A stretch of 64,000 bases of DNA from Kineothrix sp. MB12-C1 (lineage in GTDB: Bacteria; Bacillota; Clostridia; Lachnospirales; Lachnospiraceae): assembly GCF_030863805.1 (NCBI RefSeq), contig NZ_CP132957.1:3658001-3722000 (forward strand), given 5' to 3'. A program made the translations under genes and the position numbers. This document shows positions 35,878-45,315 of this stretch, piece after piece. The notes below the pieces were generated by a model. That model was not told where the DNA came from, did no database searches, and saw only the letters and a list, made by a program, of their open reading frames with translations. Position 1 is the stretch's first letter; every line of letters begins with the position of its first letter.

Positions 35878-36186
35878 ATGGGTATTATGTTAACAGAGGC
35901 GGCAGGCGGCGCCGGGGCTGGAATGATTATGGTTCTTTATATCGTGCTTATAGTTGGTTTCATCTATTTCTTTATGCTTCGTCCTCAGAAGAAGGAGCAG
36001 AAGAAAATGTCCGCAATGCTGTCTTCCCTTGAAATAGGAGATAGCATTCTGACAAGCAGTGGCTTTTACGGTATTGTAATCGATATTACAGATGATACTG
36101 TTATTGTGGAATTCGGTAATAACAAGAATTGCCGTATACCTATGCAGAAAACTGCAATTGCTGCAGTAGAGAAGCCGGAAGCATAA
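35878..36186 (+). CDS. yajC: Preprotein translocase accessory subunit YajC
   Basis: Single-span membrane protein of 102 residues associated with SecDF. ATG 35878 follows TTAGGAGG. One transmembrane helix (about 17-36) ends in FFMLRPQKKEQKK, the family hallmark, and the cytosolic SH3-like part contains GDSILTSSGFYGIV. secD/secF do not follow; a terminator and leuB do. Confidence 0.93.
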   Translation: MGIMLTEAAGGAGAGMIMVLYIVLIVGFIYFFMLRPQKKEQKKMSAMLSSLEIGDSILTSSGFYGIVIDITDDTVIVEFGNNKNCRIPMQKTAIAAVEKPEA

Positions 36187-36201
36187 AAGTGATACGAGGA
36201 G

Positions 36202-36238
36202 AAAAGACGATAGGGGTTGTCCCATCGTCTTTTTGTTT
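36202..36238 (+). terminator. Intrinsic terminator after yajC
   Basis: AAAAGACGAT (36202-36211) pairs with ATCGTCTTTT (36224-36233), with GGG/CCC inside and a T-rich tail. Confidence 0.88.
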
Positions 36239-36281
36239 AATTAGGAAAGTGCTCCTATTAAAGAAGCGATTGATGCGCAGC
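36236..36281 (+). repeat. Hairpin related to the one at 82-115
   Basis: TTTAA-T-TAGGA (36236-36246, one bulged T) pairs with TCCTATTAAA (36253-36262) over the loop AAGTGC. It is followed by GATGCGCAG (36272-36280), which corresponds to GATGCACAG after the hairpin near the window start. Two copies with the same loop and flank suggest a dispersed element. Confidence 0.65.
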
Positions 36282-36294
36282 TACGCGCGCGGAA

Positions 36295-36349
36295 CAAAAG
36301 CTGTGCTGCTAAAAGTTTAAATCGTGAGAGTGGGCACAGCACACTTTTG
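36295..36349 (+). promoter_or_regulatory. Inverted repeat upstream of the leuB promoter
   Basis: CAAAAGCTGTGCTG (36295-36308) pairs with CAGCACACTTTTG (36337-36349) with one unpaired C. It ends 12 bp before the -35 box of leuB. It could be a weak second terminator or a regulator site. Confidence 0.45.
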
Positions 36350-36360
36350 TTTCATCAGGG

Positions 36361-36389
36361 TTGAAATTTCATATATTTTAATATATTAT
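36361..36389 (+). promoter_or_regulatory. Promoter of leuB
   Basis: TTGAAA (36361-36366), 17-bp spacer, TATTAT (36384-36389), 63 bp before the start codon. No T-box specifier/antiterminator structure was recognised in the leader. Confidence 0.7.
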
Positions 36390-36451
36390 GATAGGAACAG
36401 GCTTTTGTACTGTACTACATCAAAGAATGAAATTAAGGGAGTGGATAACGT

Positions 36452-37537
36452 ATGGAATTAAAGATTACATGTATTCCCGGCGATGGTATTGGGCCGGAAA
36501 TCGTCGCAGAAGCGAAGAAGATATTGAATAAGACGGCAGAATGTTACGGCCACCAGATTATATATACAGACATCCTGATGGGAGGTGCTTCCATCGATGT
36601 ACATGGCGTTCCTCTGACAGAGGAGGCGATAGCGGCAGCAAAGGCGGCAGATGCTGTCCTCATGGGATCTATCGGCGGAGATACCACTACCTCTCCCTGG
36701 TATAAGCTTCCTCCTAACTTAAGACCGGAAGCGGGACTTTTGGGAATTAGAAAAGCATTGAATTTGTTTGCTAATTTAAGACCGGCTATCTTATATAAAG
36801 AATTGGCGCAGGCTTGCCCTTTAAAGGAGGAAATTAGCGAACAAGGTTTTGATATGATGATTATGCGAGAGCTTACCGGAGGACTTTACTTCGGTGAGAG
36901 GAAAACAGTAGAAGAAAACGGCATTCGAAAAGCGACAGACACTCTTGTCTATGATGAGAATGAAATACGCCGTATTGCGATAAAGGGCTTTGATATTGCA
37001 AAGAAAAGACGCGGTAAGGTGACTAGCGTGGACAAAGCCAATGTTTTAGATTCCTCCAGACTATGGAGAACTGTAGTGGAGGAAGTTGCCAAAGACTATC
37101 CGGAGGTTACGTTGGAACATATGCTGGTGGATAATTGTGCGATGCAGCTTGTAAAAGACCCTGCACAGTTCGATGTTATTTTGACAGAGAATATGTTCGG
37201 AGACATATTGTCCGATGAAGCGAGCATGGTAACCGGTTCTATCGGTATGTTGGCTTCTGCATCCTTAAACGATACGAAATTCGGACTGTATGAACCGAGC
37301 CACGGTTCTGCACCGGATATTGCAGGCAAGGATATAGCGAATCCTATTGCTACTATCTTATCGGCAGCTATGATGCTTCGTTATTCTTTTGATTTGGATC
37401 AGGAAGCGGATGCGATTGAGCAAGCGGTGAAAGACGTGCTAAAGGAAGGTTTCCGTACAGCCGATATTATGTCAAAGGGTTGTGAGCAAGTATCCTGTTC
37501 GCGGATGGGAGAGTTGCTGGCAGAAAAGATTAAATAA
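36452..37537 (+). CDS. leuB: 3-Isopropylmalate dehydrogenase
   Basis: NAD-dependent oxidative decarboxylation of 3-isopropylmalate in leucine synthesis. It has 361 residues, ATG 36452 after AAGGGAG. IPGDGIGPE at the N-terminus, the substrate Arg residues in RPEAGLLGIRKALNLFANLRP, and the metal site segment NMFGDILSDEASMV are intact. leuA, leuC and leuD are not in the window; ilvD and ilvB follow. Confidence 0.96.
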   Translation: MELKITCIPGDGIGPEIVAEAKKILNKTAECYGHQIIYTDILMGGASIDVHGVPLTEEAIAAAKAADAVLMGSIGGDTTTSPWYKLPPNLRPEAGLLGIRKALNLFANLRPAILYKELAQACPLKEEISEQGFDMMIMRELTGGLYFGERKTVEENGIRKATDTLVYDENEIRRIAIKGFDIAKKRRGKVTSVDKANVLDSSRLWRTVVEEVAKDYPEVTLEHMLVDNCAMQLVKDPAQFDVILTENMFGDILSDEASMVTGSIGMLASASLNDTKFGLYEPSHGSAPDIAGKDIANPIATILSAAMMLRYSFDLDQEADAIEQAVKDVLKEGFRTADIMSKGCEQVSCSRMGELLAEKIK

Positions 37538-37558
37538 GTAGTTGTACAAAAGAAATGA

Positions 37559-37567
37559 TGCTATAAT
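37559..37567 (+). promoter_or_regulatory. Extended -10 promoter of ilvD
   Basis: TGC followed by TATAAT (37562-37567), 60 bp before ilvD. No good -35 at 17 bp; TTGTAC is only 14 bp away. The palindromic repeat copy 5 lies in the resulting leader. Confidence 0.55.
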
Positions 37568-37576
37568 AGAAAGAAT

Positions 37577-37603
37577 ATAACTGTGAGGGCACTGAACAGT
37601 TAC
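37577..37603 (+). repeat. 27-bp palindromic repeat, copy 5 (ilvD leader)
   Basis: Arms TAACTGT and ACAGTTA around GAGGGCACTGA; a 7-bp stem. Together with copies 4 and 7 it defines the consensus. Confidence 0.9.
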
Positions 37604-37626
37604 TAATAAAGATAGGAGAGATGAAT

Positions 37627-39297
37627 ATGAGAAGTGATTCCGTAATGACAGGCACCCAACAGGCGCCTCATAGAAGTTTATTTAATGCTCTTGGCTATAC
37701 AGAAGAAGAAAGAAAACGCCCGATGATCGGTATTGTCAGTTCCTATAATGAAATTGTTCCGGGACATATGAACCTGGATAAAATAGTAGATGCGGTAAAA
37801 TTGGGAGTGGCGATGGCAGGAGGTATGCCCGTCGTATTCCCGGCAATTGCAGTATGTGACGGGATTGCTATGGGACATATCGGTATGAAATATTCCCTCG
37901 TTACGAGGGATTTAATCGCCGATAGTACAGAAGCGGTTGCGATGGCTCACGGTTTCGACGGACTCGTGATGGTGCCTAATTGTGATAAGAATGTACCCGG
38001 TCTGTTAATGGCGGCAGCTAGAATCAATATCCCGACGATATTCGTATCCGGCGGACCTATGCTTGCAGGACGTGTAAAAGGAGAGAAAAAGAGTCTTTCT
38101 GCTATGTTCGAAGCAGTAGGAAGTGTGGCGGCAGGTACGATGAGTATAGAAGAGTTAGAGGAATTCGAAGAGAAGGTATGCCCGACTTGCGGTTCCTGCT
38201 CCGGTATGTATACGGCTAACTCTATGAACTGTCTGACCGAAGTGCTCGGTATGGGTCTGAAGGGAAATGGTACGATTCCAGCAGTATATTCTGAGAGAAT
38301 CCGACTGGCGAAACATGCCGGTATGAAGATTATGGAATTGCTGGAAAGAGATATTAAACCCCGCGATATTATGACAGAGAAGGCATTTATCAATGCTCTT
38401 CGTATGGATATGGCACTTGGCTGCTCCACCAACTCTATGCTTCATCTTCCGGCGATTGCACATGAAGCAGGCATTGATTTGAATCTGGATATTGCCAATA
38501 AACTATCGGCAGAAACACCGAATCTTTGTCACTTGGCTCCGGCCGGCCCTACTTATATGGAGGATCTCAATGAAGCGGGCGGTGTCTATGCAGTAATGAA
38601 TGAATTAAATAAAAAAGATTTATTATACACTGATCTTATTACAGCGACAGGAAAGACCGTAGGCGAAAATATTGCAGGCTGTGTGAATTGGAATCCTGAA
38701 GTAATAAGACCTTTGGATAATCCCTATAGTGAAAATGGCGGAATTGCTGTATTAAAAGGAAATTTGGCACCGGATTCCTGCGTAGTAAAACGTTCAGCAG
38801 TCCTTCCGGAAATGATGGTACATGAAGGTCCTGCACGAGTATTTGATTGCGAAGAGGATGCCATCGATGCCATCAAAGGCGGTAAAATCGTTTCAGGGGA
38901 TGTGGTAGTTATCCGCTATGAAGGTCCTAAAGGGGGACCGGGTATGCGTGAAATGTTAAATCCGACCTCCGCAATCGCCGGTATGGGATTGGATGATAGT
39001 GTGGCGCTTATTACAGACGGACGATTTTCAGGAGCATCCAGAGGTGCTTCTATCGGTCATGTTTCTCCGGAAGCGGCAGTAGGCGGTCCGATTGCCCTTG
39101 TAGAGGAAGGCGATATTATCAGCATTAACATTCCTGAGAATACAATTAATATGAAAGTTTCCGAAGAAGAGCTGGAAGAAAGAAGAAAGAACTGGCAGCC
39201 GAGAGAGCCTAAGATAGTAACGGGTTATCTTGCCCGTTACCGTGAGATGGTAACAAGCGGAAACAGAGGAGCTATTCTGGAAATACCGAAGAAATAA
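37627..39297 (+). CDS. ilvD: Dihydroxy-acid dehydratase
   Basis: Iron-sulfur dehydratase of valine/isoleucine synthesis. It has 556 residues from ATG 37627 (MRSDSVMTG); ATG 37621 is also in frame, but the AGGAG at 37614-37618 is better spaced from 37627. Cluster ligands lie in [10 protein letters not shown] and [18 protein letters not shown], and GGPGMREM and [11 protein letters not shown] near the C-terminus are typical. ilvB follows after 28 bp. Confidence 0.96.
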   Translation: MRSDSVMTGTQQAPHRSLFNALGYTEEERKRPMIGIVSSYNEIVPGHMNLDKIVDAVKLGVAMAGGMPVVFPAIAVCDGIAMGHIGMKYSLVTRDLIADSTEAVAMAHGFDGLVMVPNCDKNVPGLLMAAARINIPTIFVSGGPMLAGRVKGEKKSLSAMFEAVGSVAAGTMSIEELEEFEEKVCPTCGSCSGMYTANSMNCLTEVLGMGLKGNGTIPAVYSERIRLAKHAGMKIMELLERDIKPRDIMTEKAFINALRMDMALGCSTNSMLHLPAIAHEAGIDLNLDIANKLSAETPNLCHLAPAGPTYMEDLNEAGGVYAVMNELNKKDLLYTDLITATGKTVGENIAGCVNWNPEVIRPLDNPYSENGGIAVLKGNLAPDSCVVKRSAVLPEMMVHEGPARVFDCEEDAIDAIKGGKIVSGDVVVIRYEGPKGGPGMREMLNPTSAIAGMGLDDSVALITDGRFSGASRGASIGHVSPEAAVGGPIALVEEGDIISINIPENTINMKVSEEELEERRKNWQPREPKIVTGYLARYREMVTSGNRGAILEIPKK

Positions 39298-39325
39298 GAA
39301 ACGCGGAGATAGGGAGGCGAAATAA

Positions 39326-41020
39326 ATGCAGATAACAGGTGCGGAAATCGTAGTACAATGTTTAAAAGAGCAAGGCGTAGATACTGTTTTCGGTTATCCG
39401 GGCGGAACGATTTTAAATGTATATGACGCATTATATAAACATAGTAAAGAAATCAGGCATATTTTAACAGCCCACGAACAGGGAGCAGCTCATGCGGCGG
39501 ATGGCTATGCAAGAGCTACAGGAAAGACGGGGGTATGCTTGGCTACCAGTGGTCCGGGAGCTACTAATCTGGTAACAGGAATCGCTACAGCACAGATGGA
39601 TTCCGTACCGATGGTAGCGATTACATGTAATGTCAACCTCCCTCTTCTTGGAAAAGATTCTTTCCAAGAGGTAGATATTGCCGGGGTTACTATGCCCATT
39701 ACAAAGCATGGGTATATTGTTAAAGATGTAAGTATTCTGGCAGATACCCTGCGCAAGGCATTCCAAATTGCGAAGAGTGGAAGACCGGGACCGGTACTTG
39801 TGGATATTACGAAAGATGTGACGGCAGCTTTATGTGAATTTGAACCGTTAACGGGAGATTCCGAGGAAGATACGGCGGAACAGAATCCATCCACTTACAC
39901 CGAAGAGGATATTGAGAAAGTTCTTTCATTAATTGCAGCATCGAAAAAGCCTTATTTGTATGTAGGCGGCGGGACGATCATTTCCGATGCTTTCGATGAA
40001 TTGAAGGAATTCGTGAAGAAGTTGGATGCTCCGGTCTGCGATACTCTGATGGGAAAAGGTGCCTTCGACGGGCATGATGCTCTTTATACAGGAATGATTG
40101 GAATGCATGGAACGAAGACATCTAACTTAGGGGTGAGCAAGTGCGACCTTCTTATCGCATTAGGAGCCAGATTCTCTGACCGTGTAGTAGGCAATCCCCA
40201 GAAGTTCGCAAGTCATGCCAAAGTGCTACAAATCGATATTGACGCGGCGGAAATCAATAAAAATATTAAAACAGAAGCGTCCATCGTGGGTGATTTAAAA
40301 GAGGTTCTTTCTATTATTAATAAGAAAATGCCTCAAATGGAACATAAAGAATGGATTGCACATATACAAGAATTAAAAGAAAAACATCCCTTGAATTATA
40401 ATAGAAGCGAATTGTCTTGTCCTTTTGTTATGGAGGAATTAGATAGAATAACAAAGGGGGAGGCAATTATCAGTACGGATGTAGGGCAGCACCAGATGTG
40501 GGCAGCTCAATATTACAAATATACCAAGCCGAGAACTTTCATTACTTCAGGTGGCCTTGGGACGATGGGATATGGACTCGGCGCATGTATCGGGGCAAAG
40601 ACGGGAAGGCCTGATAAGATTTGTGTGAATATTGCAGGCGACGGATGTTTCCGTATGAATATGAATGAATTAGCTACGGCGAGCAGGTACGATATTCCTA
40701 TTATTCAAATCGTTATGAACAATCATGTTCTTGGAATGGTACGTCAGTGGCAGAGTCTATTCTATGAAGGCAGGTATTCGCAGACCGTATTAAATGATAA
40801 GGTAGATTTTTGTATGGTAGCCAGAGGACTTGGGTGTGAAGCCATTCGTGTCACGACTAAGGAAGAAGTGGCGCCGGCCTTAGAGAGAGCGATTGCTTTG
40901 GGAAAACCGGTTCTTATCGAATGTATTATCCAAGAGGATGATAAGGTATTCCCTATGGTGCCTGCCGGTTCGGCGATTGAGGAAGCCTTTGATGAGAGGG
41001 ATTTGGCAAAGGTAAAATGA
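39326..41020 (+). CDS. ilvB: Acetolactate synthase large (catalytic) subunit
   Basis: ThDP-dependent condensation of pyruvate (or pyruvate plus 2-oxobutyrate) for branched-chain amino acid synthesis. It has 564 residues, ATG 39326 after GGGAGGCG. The catalytic Glu lies in AHEQGAAHAADGYAR, and the ThDP-binding segment is GDGCFRMNMNELATASRYD. No ilvN regulatory subunit is adjacent, so it is either elsewhere or not needed. The stop overlaps the next start (ATGA). Confidence 0.95.
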   Translation: MQITGAEIVVQCLKEQGVDTVFGYPGGTILNVYDALYKHSKEIRHILTAHEQGAAHAADGYARATGKTGVCLATSGPGATNLVTGIATAQMDSVPMVAITCNVNLPLLGKDSFQEVDIAGVTMPITKHGYIVKDVSILADTLRKAFQIAKSGRPGPVLVDITKDVTAALCEFEPLTGDSEEDTAEQNPSTYTEEDIEKVLSLIAASKKPYLYVGGGTIISDAFDELKEFVKKLDAPVCDTLMGKGAFDGHDALYTGMIGMHGTKTSNLGVSKCDLLIALGARFSDRVVGNPQKFASHAKVLQIDIDAAEINKNIKTEASIVGDLKEVLSIINKKMPQMEHKEWIAHIQELKEKHPLNYNRSELSCPFVMEELDRITKGEAIISTDVGQHQMWAAQYYKYTKPRTFITSGGLGTMGYGLGACIGAKTGRPDKICVNIAGDGCFRMNMNELATASRYDIPIIQIVMNNHVLGMVRQWQSLFYEGRYSQTVLNDKVDFCMVARGLGCEAIRVTTKEEVAPALERAIALGKPVLIECIIQEDDKVFPMVPAGSAIEEAFDERDLAKVK

Positions 41021-42423
41021 AAAAAGCGGATACAAACAGGAAAATAGTAGGAGGCCTCATTATTACCTTCTTTATCGTTGCGATGTTGCTTTTGGGAGCT
41101 TATGTCGGGCTTGCAAGATATTACGAAGGGGGATTTTCCTACGGTACATGGATTAACGGAATCTATTGTACCGGCAAGACCGTGGAGGAAGTGAACGAAG
41201 AACTATTAAAGGAATGCAATTACTCGGGGCTGAGAGTTTTGGATAAGGAAGGATATTCATATAAGATAAAAGGAGACGATATAGGATTCTCCTTTGATTT
41301 TACAGAGGCTTTACACATTTACCTAAACAAACAGAATCCTTATCTATGGGTGATATCTTCCAAAGAACAGACGTTGGTTCCTGTTGTTTCCTATGAAGAA
41401 GAACGTCTTGAGGAAATTTTGGCGAATCTTTCTCTCTTTGCCGATACACTAAGTGACGGAGAGCGGGAAGTATACCTGCTTAGAACGCCGCGTGGCTATG
41501 AACTGGCTAACGAACGTATCGATGTGTTGAATCAGGATAGTGCAGAAGAAGCAATTAAAGGGGCTCTGAATCACTTTGAAGATGAAGTAGATCTTAGAAC
41601 AGAAGGCTGCTATGAGGATCTGCCGCTCGATGAAGAGATGAAAGAGACTATTTCTCTTTGGGAAAAAATAGAGGAGTTTCAAGATTGCCGGATTATCTAT
41701 CAATTCGGTGAAGAGCAGGTCCCGATTGATGGAGCGGTAGTTTGTAATTGGATCGCGAGAGGAGAGGACGGAAGCTTTCTTTACGATGAAGAGGGTAATC
41801 TGGCTGTCGATGATTCTAAGATCGAAGAATTTATAGAAAAGCTTGCGGATGAATATGATACGGTAGGCGGAATCAGGCATTTTGAAGCTACGCGGGGAGA
41901 GATGGTAGCCGTTGAGGGTGGTATCTATGGAAACAAGCTGAACCGTAAGGCAGAAAAGGTCTATTTAAAGAAGGCTTTTCGAGAAAAGGAAAAAGGGATA
42001 CACACGCCTGAATACATGCAAAAAGGCTGGAAACAGGGCAAGGATGATATCGGTAGTACTTACATTGAAATCGATATGAAAGAGCAGGAAATGTATTATT
42101 ATAAGAACGGCCGTCTGGAACTTCAGACTCAAGTAGTTACCGGTAATACGGGAAGACGTATGGGGACACCGGAGGGAGTCAATTATGTATACGGAAAACA
42201 GGAAAATCGTATTTTAAGAGGTCCGGGTTATGCCTCTCATGTGAATTTCTGGATGCCGGTAAAAGGAAACATCGGAATTCACGATGCCTCGTGGAGGAGT
42301 GAATACGGTGGAGAAATCTATCAGACGAATGGTTCCCATGGATGTATTAATACGCCTTATGAGGAAATGAGCAGATTCTATGAAATGGTAGAGGTAGGAA
42401 CACCGGTTGTTATGTTTTACTGA
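41017..42423 (+). CDS. L,D-transpeptidase with peptidoglycan-binding region
   Basis: Product of 468 residues, ATG 41017 overlapping the ilvB stop by 4 bp. One N-terminal transmembrane helix (about 10-30), then a long extracellular region similar to the PG_binding_4 type that often precedes YkuD domains. The C-terminal YkuD domain (about 345-468) has the catalytic SHGCINTPYE with upstream His in IGIHDASW. It makes 3-3 cross-links or attaches proteins to peptidoglycan. Coupling to an amino acid biosynthesis gene is unusual. Confidence 0.9.
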   Translation: MKKADTNRKIVGGLIITFFIVAMLLLGAYVGLARYYEGGFSYGTWINGIYCTGKTVEEVNEELLKECNYSGLRVLDKEGYSYKIKGDDIGFSFDFTEALHIYLNKQNPYLWVISSKEQTLVPVVSYEEERLEEILANLSLFADTLSDGEREVYLLRTPRGYELANERIDVLNQDSAEEAIKGALNHFEDEVDLRTEGCYEDLPLDEEMKETISLWEKIEEFQDCRIIYQFGEEQVPIDGAVVCNWIARGEDGSFLYDEEGNLAVDDSKIEEFIEKLADEYDTVGGIRHFEATRGEMVAVEGGIYGNKLNRKAEKVYLKKAFREKEKGIHTPEYMQKGWKQGKDDIGSTYIEIDMKEQEMYYYKNGRLELQTQVVTGNTGRRMGTPEGVNYVYGKQENRILRGPGYASHVNFWMPVKGNIGIHDASWRSEYGGEIYQTNGSHGCINTPYEEMSRFYEMVEVGTPVVMFY

Positions 42424-42452
42424 TAGAATACATAGTGAAGAAAAGGCATAAT

Positions 42453-42482
42453 CATCAGATTGCATAAATATGCAAAATGATG
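42453..42482 (+). terminator. Hairpin after the L,D-transpeptidase gene
   Basis: CATCA pairs with TGATG and TTGCATA with TATGCAA, separated by a 2-by-2 internal loop (GA/AA), giving 12 bp with a 2-nt loop. No T-tract follows, so terminator function is tentative. It lies just before the serC promoter. Confidence 0.45.
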
Positions 42483-42492
42483 TAACTTACAG

Positions 42493-42521
42493 TTGACGAA
42501 TACTAGCAATAATTGTAAAAT
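42493..42521 (+). promoter_or_regulatory. Promoter of serC
   Basis: TTGACG (42493-42498), 17-bp spacer, TAAAAT (42516-42521), 33 bp before the GTG start. Confidence 0.75.
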
Positions 42522-42553
42522 GATTTTTATGTATAAGGCAGGAGGATAAAAAA

Positions 42554-43636
42554 GTGTCCAGAGTTTATAATTTTTCGGCGGGTCCGGCAGTTTTACCTGA
42601 AGAAGTGCTAAAAGAAGCTGCAGATGAAATGTTAGATTATAGGGGAACCGGCATGTCCGTAATGGAGATGAGCCACCGCTCCAAGGCGTATGATACAATC
42701 ATCAAGGAGGCGGAAGCGGATTTGAGGGAGCTTATGAATATTCCGGATAATTACCGCGTATTATTTCTTCAAGGCGGAGCCAGCCAGCAGTTTGCGATGA
42801 TACCGATGAATCTGATGAAGAATAAAAAAGCAGCATACATACTGACGGGACAATGGGCCAAAAAAGCTTATCAGGAAGGGAAGATATACGGAGAAGCGAT
42901 TGAAGTTGCATCTTCTGCTGATAAGACATTTTCCTACATACCTGATTGCTCCGATTTGGATATACCGGAAGATGTTGACTATATATATATATGTGAGAAT
43001 AATACGATCTACGGAACGAAGTTTAAAACATTGCCGAATACAAAAGGGCATACGCTTGTAGCGGATGTATCCTCTTGTTTCTTGTCCGAGCCTGTGGACG
43101 TAGAGAAATATGGAGTTATATATGGCGGTGTACAGAAGAATATAGGACCGGCAGGAGTGGTTATCGTAATTATCAGAGAAGATTTGATTACGGAAGAGTG
43201 CCTTCCGGGAACGCCGACCATGTTAAAATATAAGATACATGCGGATGAGGGTTCTCTTTACAATACGCCGCCGGCTTATGGCATCTATATTTGCGGAAAG
43301 GTATTCAAATGGCTGAAAAAGCAGGGCGGCCTTGAATCGATGAAAGAATATAATGAGAAAAAGGCGAAGGTTCTTTATGATTTTCTCGATGAGAGCAAGC
43401 TGTTTAGCGGAACGGTAAGAAAAGAAGACCGTTCTTTGATGAACGTACCTTTCATTACAGGAAATGAAGAATTGGATGCGAAATTCATAAAAGAGGCGAA
43501 AGCGGCCGGTTTTGAAAACTTGAAGGGCCACAGAAGTGTGGGCGGTATGCGTGCGAGTATCTATAATGCGATGCCGATCGAAGGTGTAGAGAAATTGGTT
43601 GAGTTCATGAGGTCTTTTGAGGCAGAGAATGCCTAA
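42554..43636 (+). CDS. serC: Phosphoserine aminotransferase
   Basis: PLP-dependent transamination of 3-phosphohydroxypyruvate to phosphoserine. It has 360 residues, GTG 42554 after GCAGGAGG. It begins RVYNFSAGPAVLPEEVL. The PLP lysine is in YGGVQKNIGPAG, and the C-terminal GHRSVGGMRASIYNAMP is a family mark. serA follows 100 bp downstream after a repeat copy. Confidence 0.96.
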   Translation: MSRVYNFSAGPAVLPEEVLKEAADEMLDYRGTGMSVMEMSHRSKAYDTIIKEAEADLRELMNIPDNYRVLFLQGGASQQFAMIPMNLMKNKKAAYILTGQWAKKAYQEGKIYGEAIEVASSADKTFSYIPDCSDLDIPEDVDYIYICENNTIYGTKFKTLPNTKGHTLVADVSSCFLSEPVDVEKYGVIYGGVQKNIGPAGVVIVIIREDLITEECLPGTPTMLKYKIHADEGSLYNTPPAYGIYICGKVFKWLKKQGGLESMKEYNEKKAKVLYDFLDESKLFSGTVRKEDRSLMNVPFITGNEELDAKFIKEAKAAGFENLKGHRSVGGMRASIYNAMPIEGVEKLVEFMRSFEAENA

Positions 43637-43659
43637 AAATCGAAGATAGTAAAAGCAGC

Positions 43660-43686
43660 GTGACTGTGAAGATAATGAACAGTTGC
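43660..43686 (+). repeat. 27-bp palindromic repeat, copy 6 (serA leader)
   Basis: Arms GTGACTGT and ACAGTTGC around GAAGATAATGA. Changes from the consensus arms leave G-T (G-U in RNA) pairs, so the stem is preserved. Confidence 0.85.
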
Positions 43687-43736
43687 AAAGTAGTAATATA
43701 AAATTAAAACAGCGAAATGAGAGGATGGGAATAGAG

Positions 43737-44900
43737 ATGTTTAAATATCATTGTTTAAATCCGATTGCAGAAATCGGTTTAAATAAATTCACAGGAAAGT
43801 ATGAAATGACAGAGGATGTTAATGCGGCTGACGGAATTCTGGTTCGCAGTGCTTCTATGCATGATATGGAATTTCCCGATAAGCTATTAGCAGTAGCGAG
43901 AGCGGGTGCCGGAGTAAATAATATTCCGTTGGAAAAATGTGCGGAAAAAGGTATTGTTGTATTCAACACTCCCGGAGCCAATGCTAATGGTGTAAAAGAA
44001 CTCGTAATTGCTGGTATGCTTCTTGCTTCCCGTGATATCATAGGCGGTGTGAACTGGGTAAAAGAAAATAAAGAAGATAAAAATATTGCAAAAAGTGCTG
44101 AAAAAGAAAAGAAGAACTTCGCAGGTACGGAGATTCAGGATAAGAAGCTTGGTTTAATCGGCCTTGGAGCAATCGGTATTAAGGTGGCTAACGTAGCAAG
44201 ACATTTAGGTATGGAAGTCTATGGTTATGATCCGTACTTATCCGTGGATGCGGCGTGGAATTTAAGCCGTGATGTAAAACATGTGCTGAATGTGGATGAA
44301 ATATATGAAAACTGTGATTTCATCACTGTTCATGTACCGCTTCTGGAAAGCACAAGAGGAATGATTAACAAAGATGCCATTGCGAAAATGAAAGAAGGCG
44401 TGATTATTCTTAATTTTGCAAGGGATCTGTTGGCAAATGAAGCCGATGTGATTGAAGGAATTAAAGCAGGTAAGATCGGTAAATATGTAACTGACTTCCC
44501 GAACACGATTACAGCGGGTCAGGAAGGCTGTATTGTTATCCCTCATCTGGGAGCTTCTACTGAAGAGTCAGAGGATAACTGCGCGAAGATGGCAGTAGAA
44601 GAGATGATGAATTACTTGGAACATGGCGACATCGTAAATAGTGTGAATTACCCTGACTGTAGTATGGGGCCTTGCACACAGGCAGGGCGCGTAGCCATCT
44701 TCCACAAAAATAAGGCGAATATGATTACGAGATTTGCGGCATGCTTCGGCGATGAAGGCGTCAATATTACCGATATGGTAAATAAGTCTAAGGGAGAAGT
44801 TGCTTATACGATGATAGATTTGGAAAGCAGCCCCACACAAGAGATGGTGGAAAAGCTTCAGGCTATCGATGGTGTATTCCGTGTAAGAGTAGTAAAATAA
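43737..44900 (+). CDS. serA: D-3-phosphoglycerate dehydrogenase
   Basis: First step of serine synthesis. It has 387 residues from ATG 43737 (MFKYHCLNPIAEIGL); the frame is open upstream, but AGAGGATGGGA spacing and the family start favour this codon. NAD site GLGAIGIKVANVARHLG, catalytic His in VIPHLGASTEESE, and a C-terminal ACT-type domain of about 75 residues are visible. That fits the short SerA class. No serB phosphatase is in the window. Confidence 0.95.
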   Translation: MFKYHCLNPIAEIGLNKFTGKYEMTEDVNAADGILVRSASMHDMEFPDKLLAVARAGAGVNNIPLEKCAEKGIVVFNTPGANANGVKELVIAGMLLASRDIIGGVNWVKENKEDKNIAKSAEKEKKNFAGTEIQDKKLGLIGLGAIGIKVANVARHLGMEVYGYDPYLSVDAAWNLSRDVKHVLNVDEIYENCDFITVHVPLLESTRGMINKDAIAKMKEGVIILNFARDLLANEADVIEGIKAGKIGKYVTDFPNTITAGQEGCIVIPHLGASTEESEDNCAKMAVEEMMNYLEHGDIVNSVNYPDCSMGPCTQAGRVAIFHKNKANMITRFAACFGDEGVNITDMVNKSKGEVAYTMIDLESSPTQEMVEKLQAIDGVFRVRVVK

Positions 44901-44903
44901 TAT

Positions 44904-44963
44904 GATACAAAAAAAAGAGCATCCCCGGTCATTTGCAAACCGGAGACGTTCTTTTTTTGTATC
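44904..44963. terminator. Strong bidirectional terminator after serA
   Basis: GATACAAAAAAAAGAG pairs with the complementary run ending in CTTTTTTTGTATC, with CCGG/CCGG pairs nearer the loop. A- and T-tracts on both sides let it serve serA and the convergent small gene. Confidence 0.88.
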
Positions 44964-44966
44964 ATT

Positions 44967-45212
44967 CTATAAATCGACCAAATCTTTTTTTAATTGTGCT
45001 TCGGCCTGAACCCCGGCCTCGCTGGCAAGATCCATATATAAAATGAATACATCCTCCAGAGACATGTTTTTCTCCGCAGCAATTTCCTCCATAATAGGCT
45101 TGAGCGCTTCCAACTGTGTGGAAACAGGCGTCTTCTGAGGATCGATATCGCCAAGTACCTCTTCGGCATATTTACTGATTCTCTCCCATATCTGAATGTT
45201 TTCAACTGTCAT
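44967..45212 (-). CDS. Small protein of unknown function (81 aa)
   Basis: Product of 81 residues, ATG 45212 on the minus strand with a strong GGAGGTAAGTC ribosome site. Acidic, predicted all-alpha, no membrane segment or Cys. The central segment LKPIMEEIAAEKNMSLEDVFILYMDLA looks like two amphipathic helices. Not recognised. It ends at the shared terminator and has an inverted copy of the 27-bp repeat just upstream of its start. Confidence 0.75.
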   Translation of the reverse strand: MTVENIQIWERISKYAEEVLGDIDPQKTPVSTQLEALKPIMEEIAAEKNMSLEDVFILYMDLASEAGVQAEAQLKKDLVDL

Positions 45213-45243
45213 GACTTACCTCCATAGTATATTATCGTTATTC

Positions 45244-45270
45244 GTAACAGTTCAGTACTTTCCCTGTTAC
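45244..45270 (-). repeat. 27-bp palindromic repeat, copy 8 (reverse orientation)
   Basis: On the minus strand the arms are GTAACAG and CTGTTAC, a 7-bp stem. Relative to the consensus the sixth base and its partner are swapped together (T/A to A/T), another compensatory change. It lies in the leader of the 81-aa gene. Confidence 0.85.
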
Positions 45271-45315
45271 TAGTTAATTTATAATTTTTATCCCCTTCAT
45301 TTTACCACTTGATGC

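Noticed and set aside
36350-36451. T-box or leucine attenuator in front of leuB
   Set aside because: No T-box antiterminator sequence, leader peptide with leucine codons or terminator pair could be identified.
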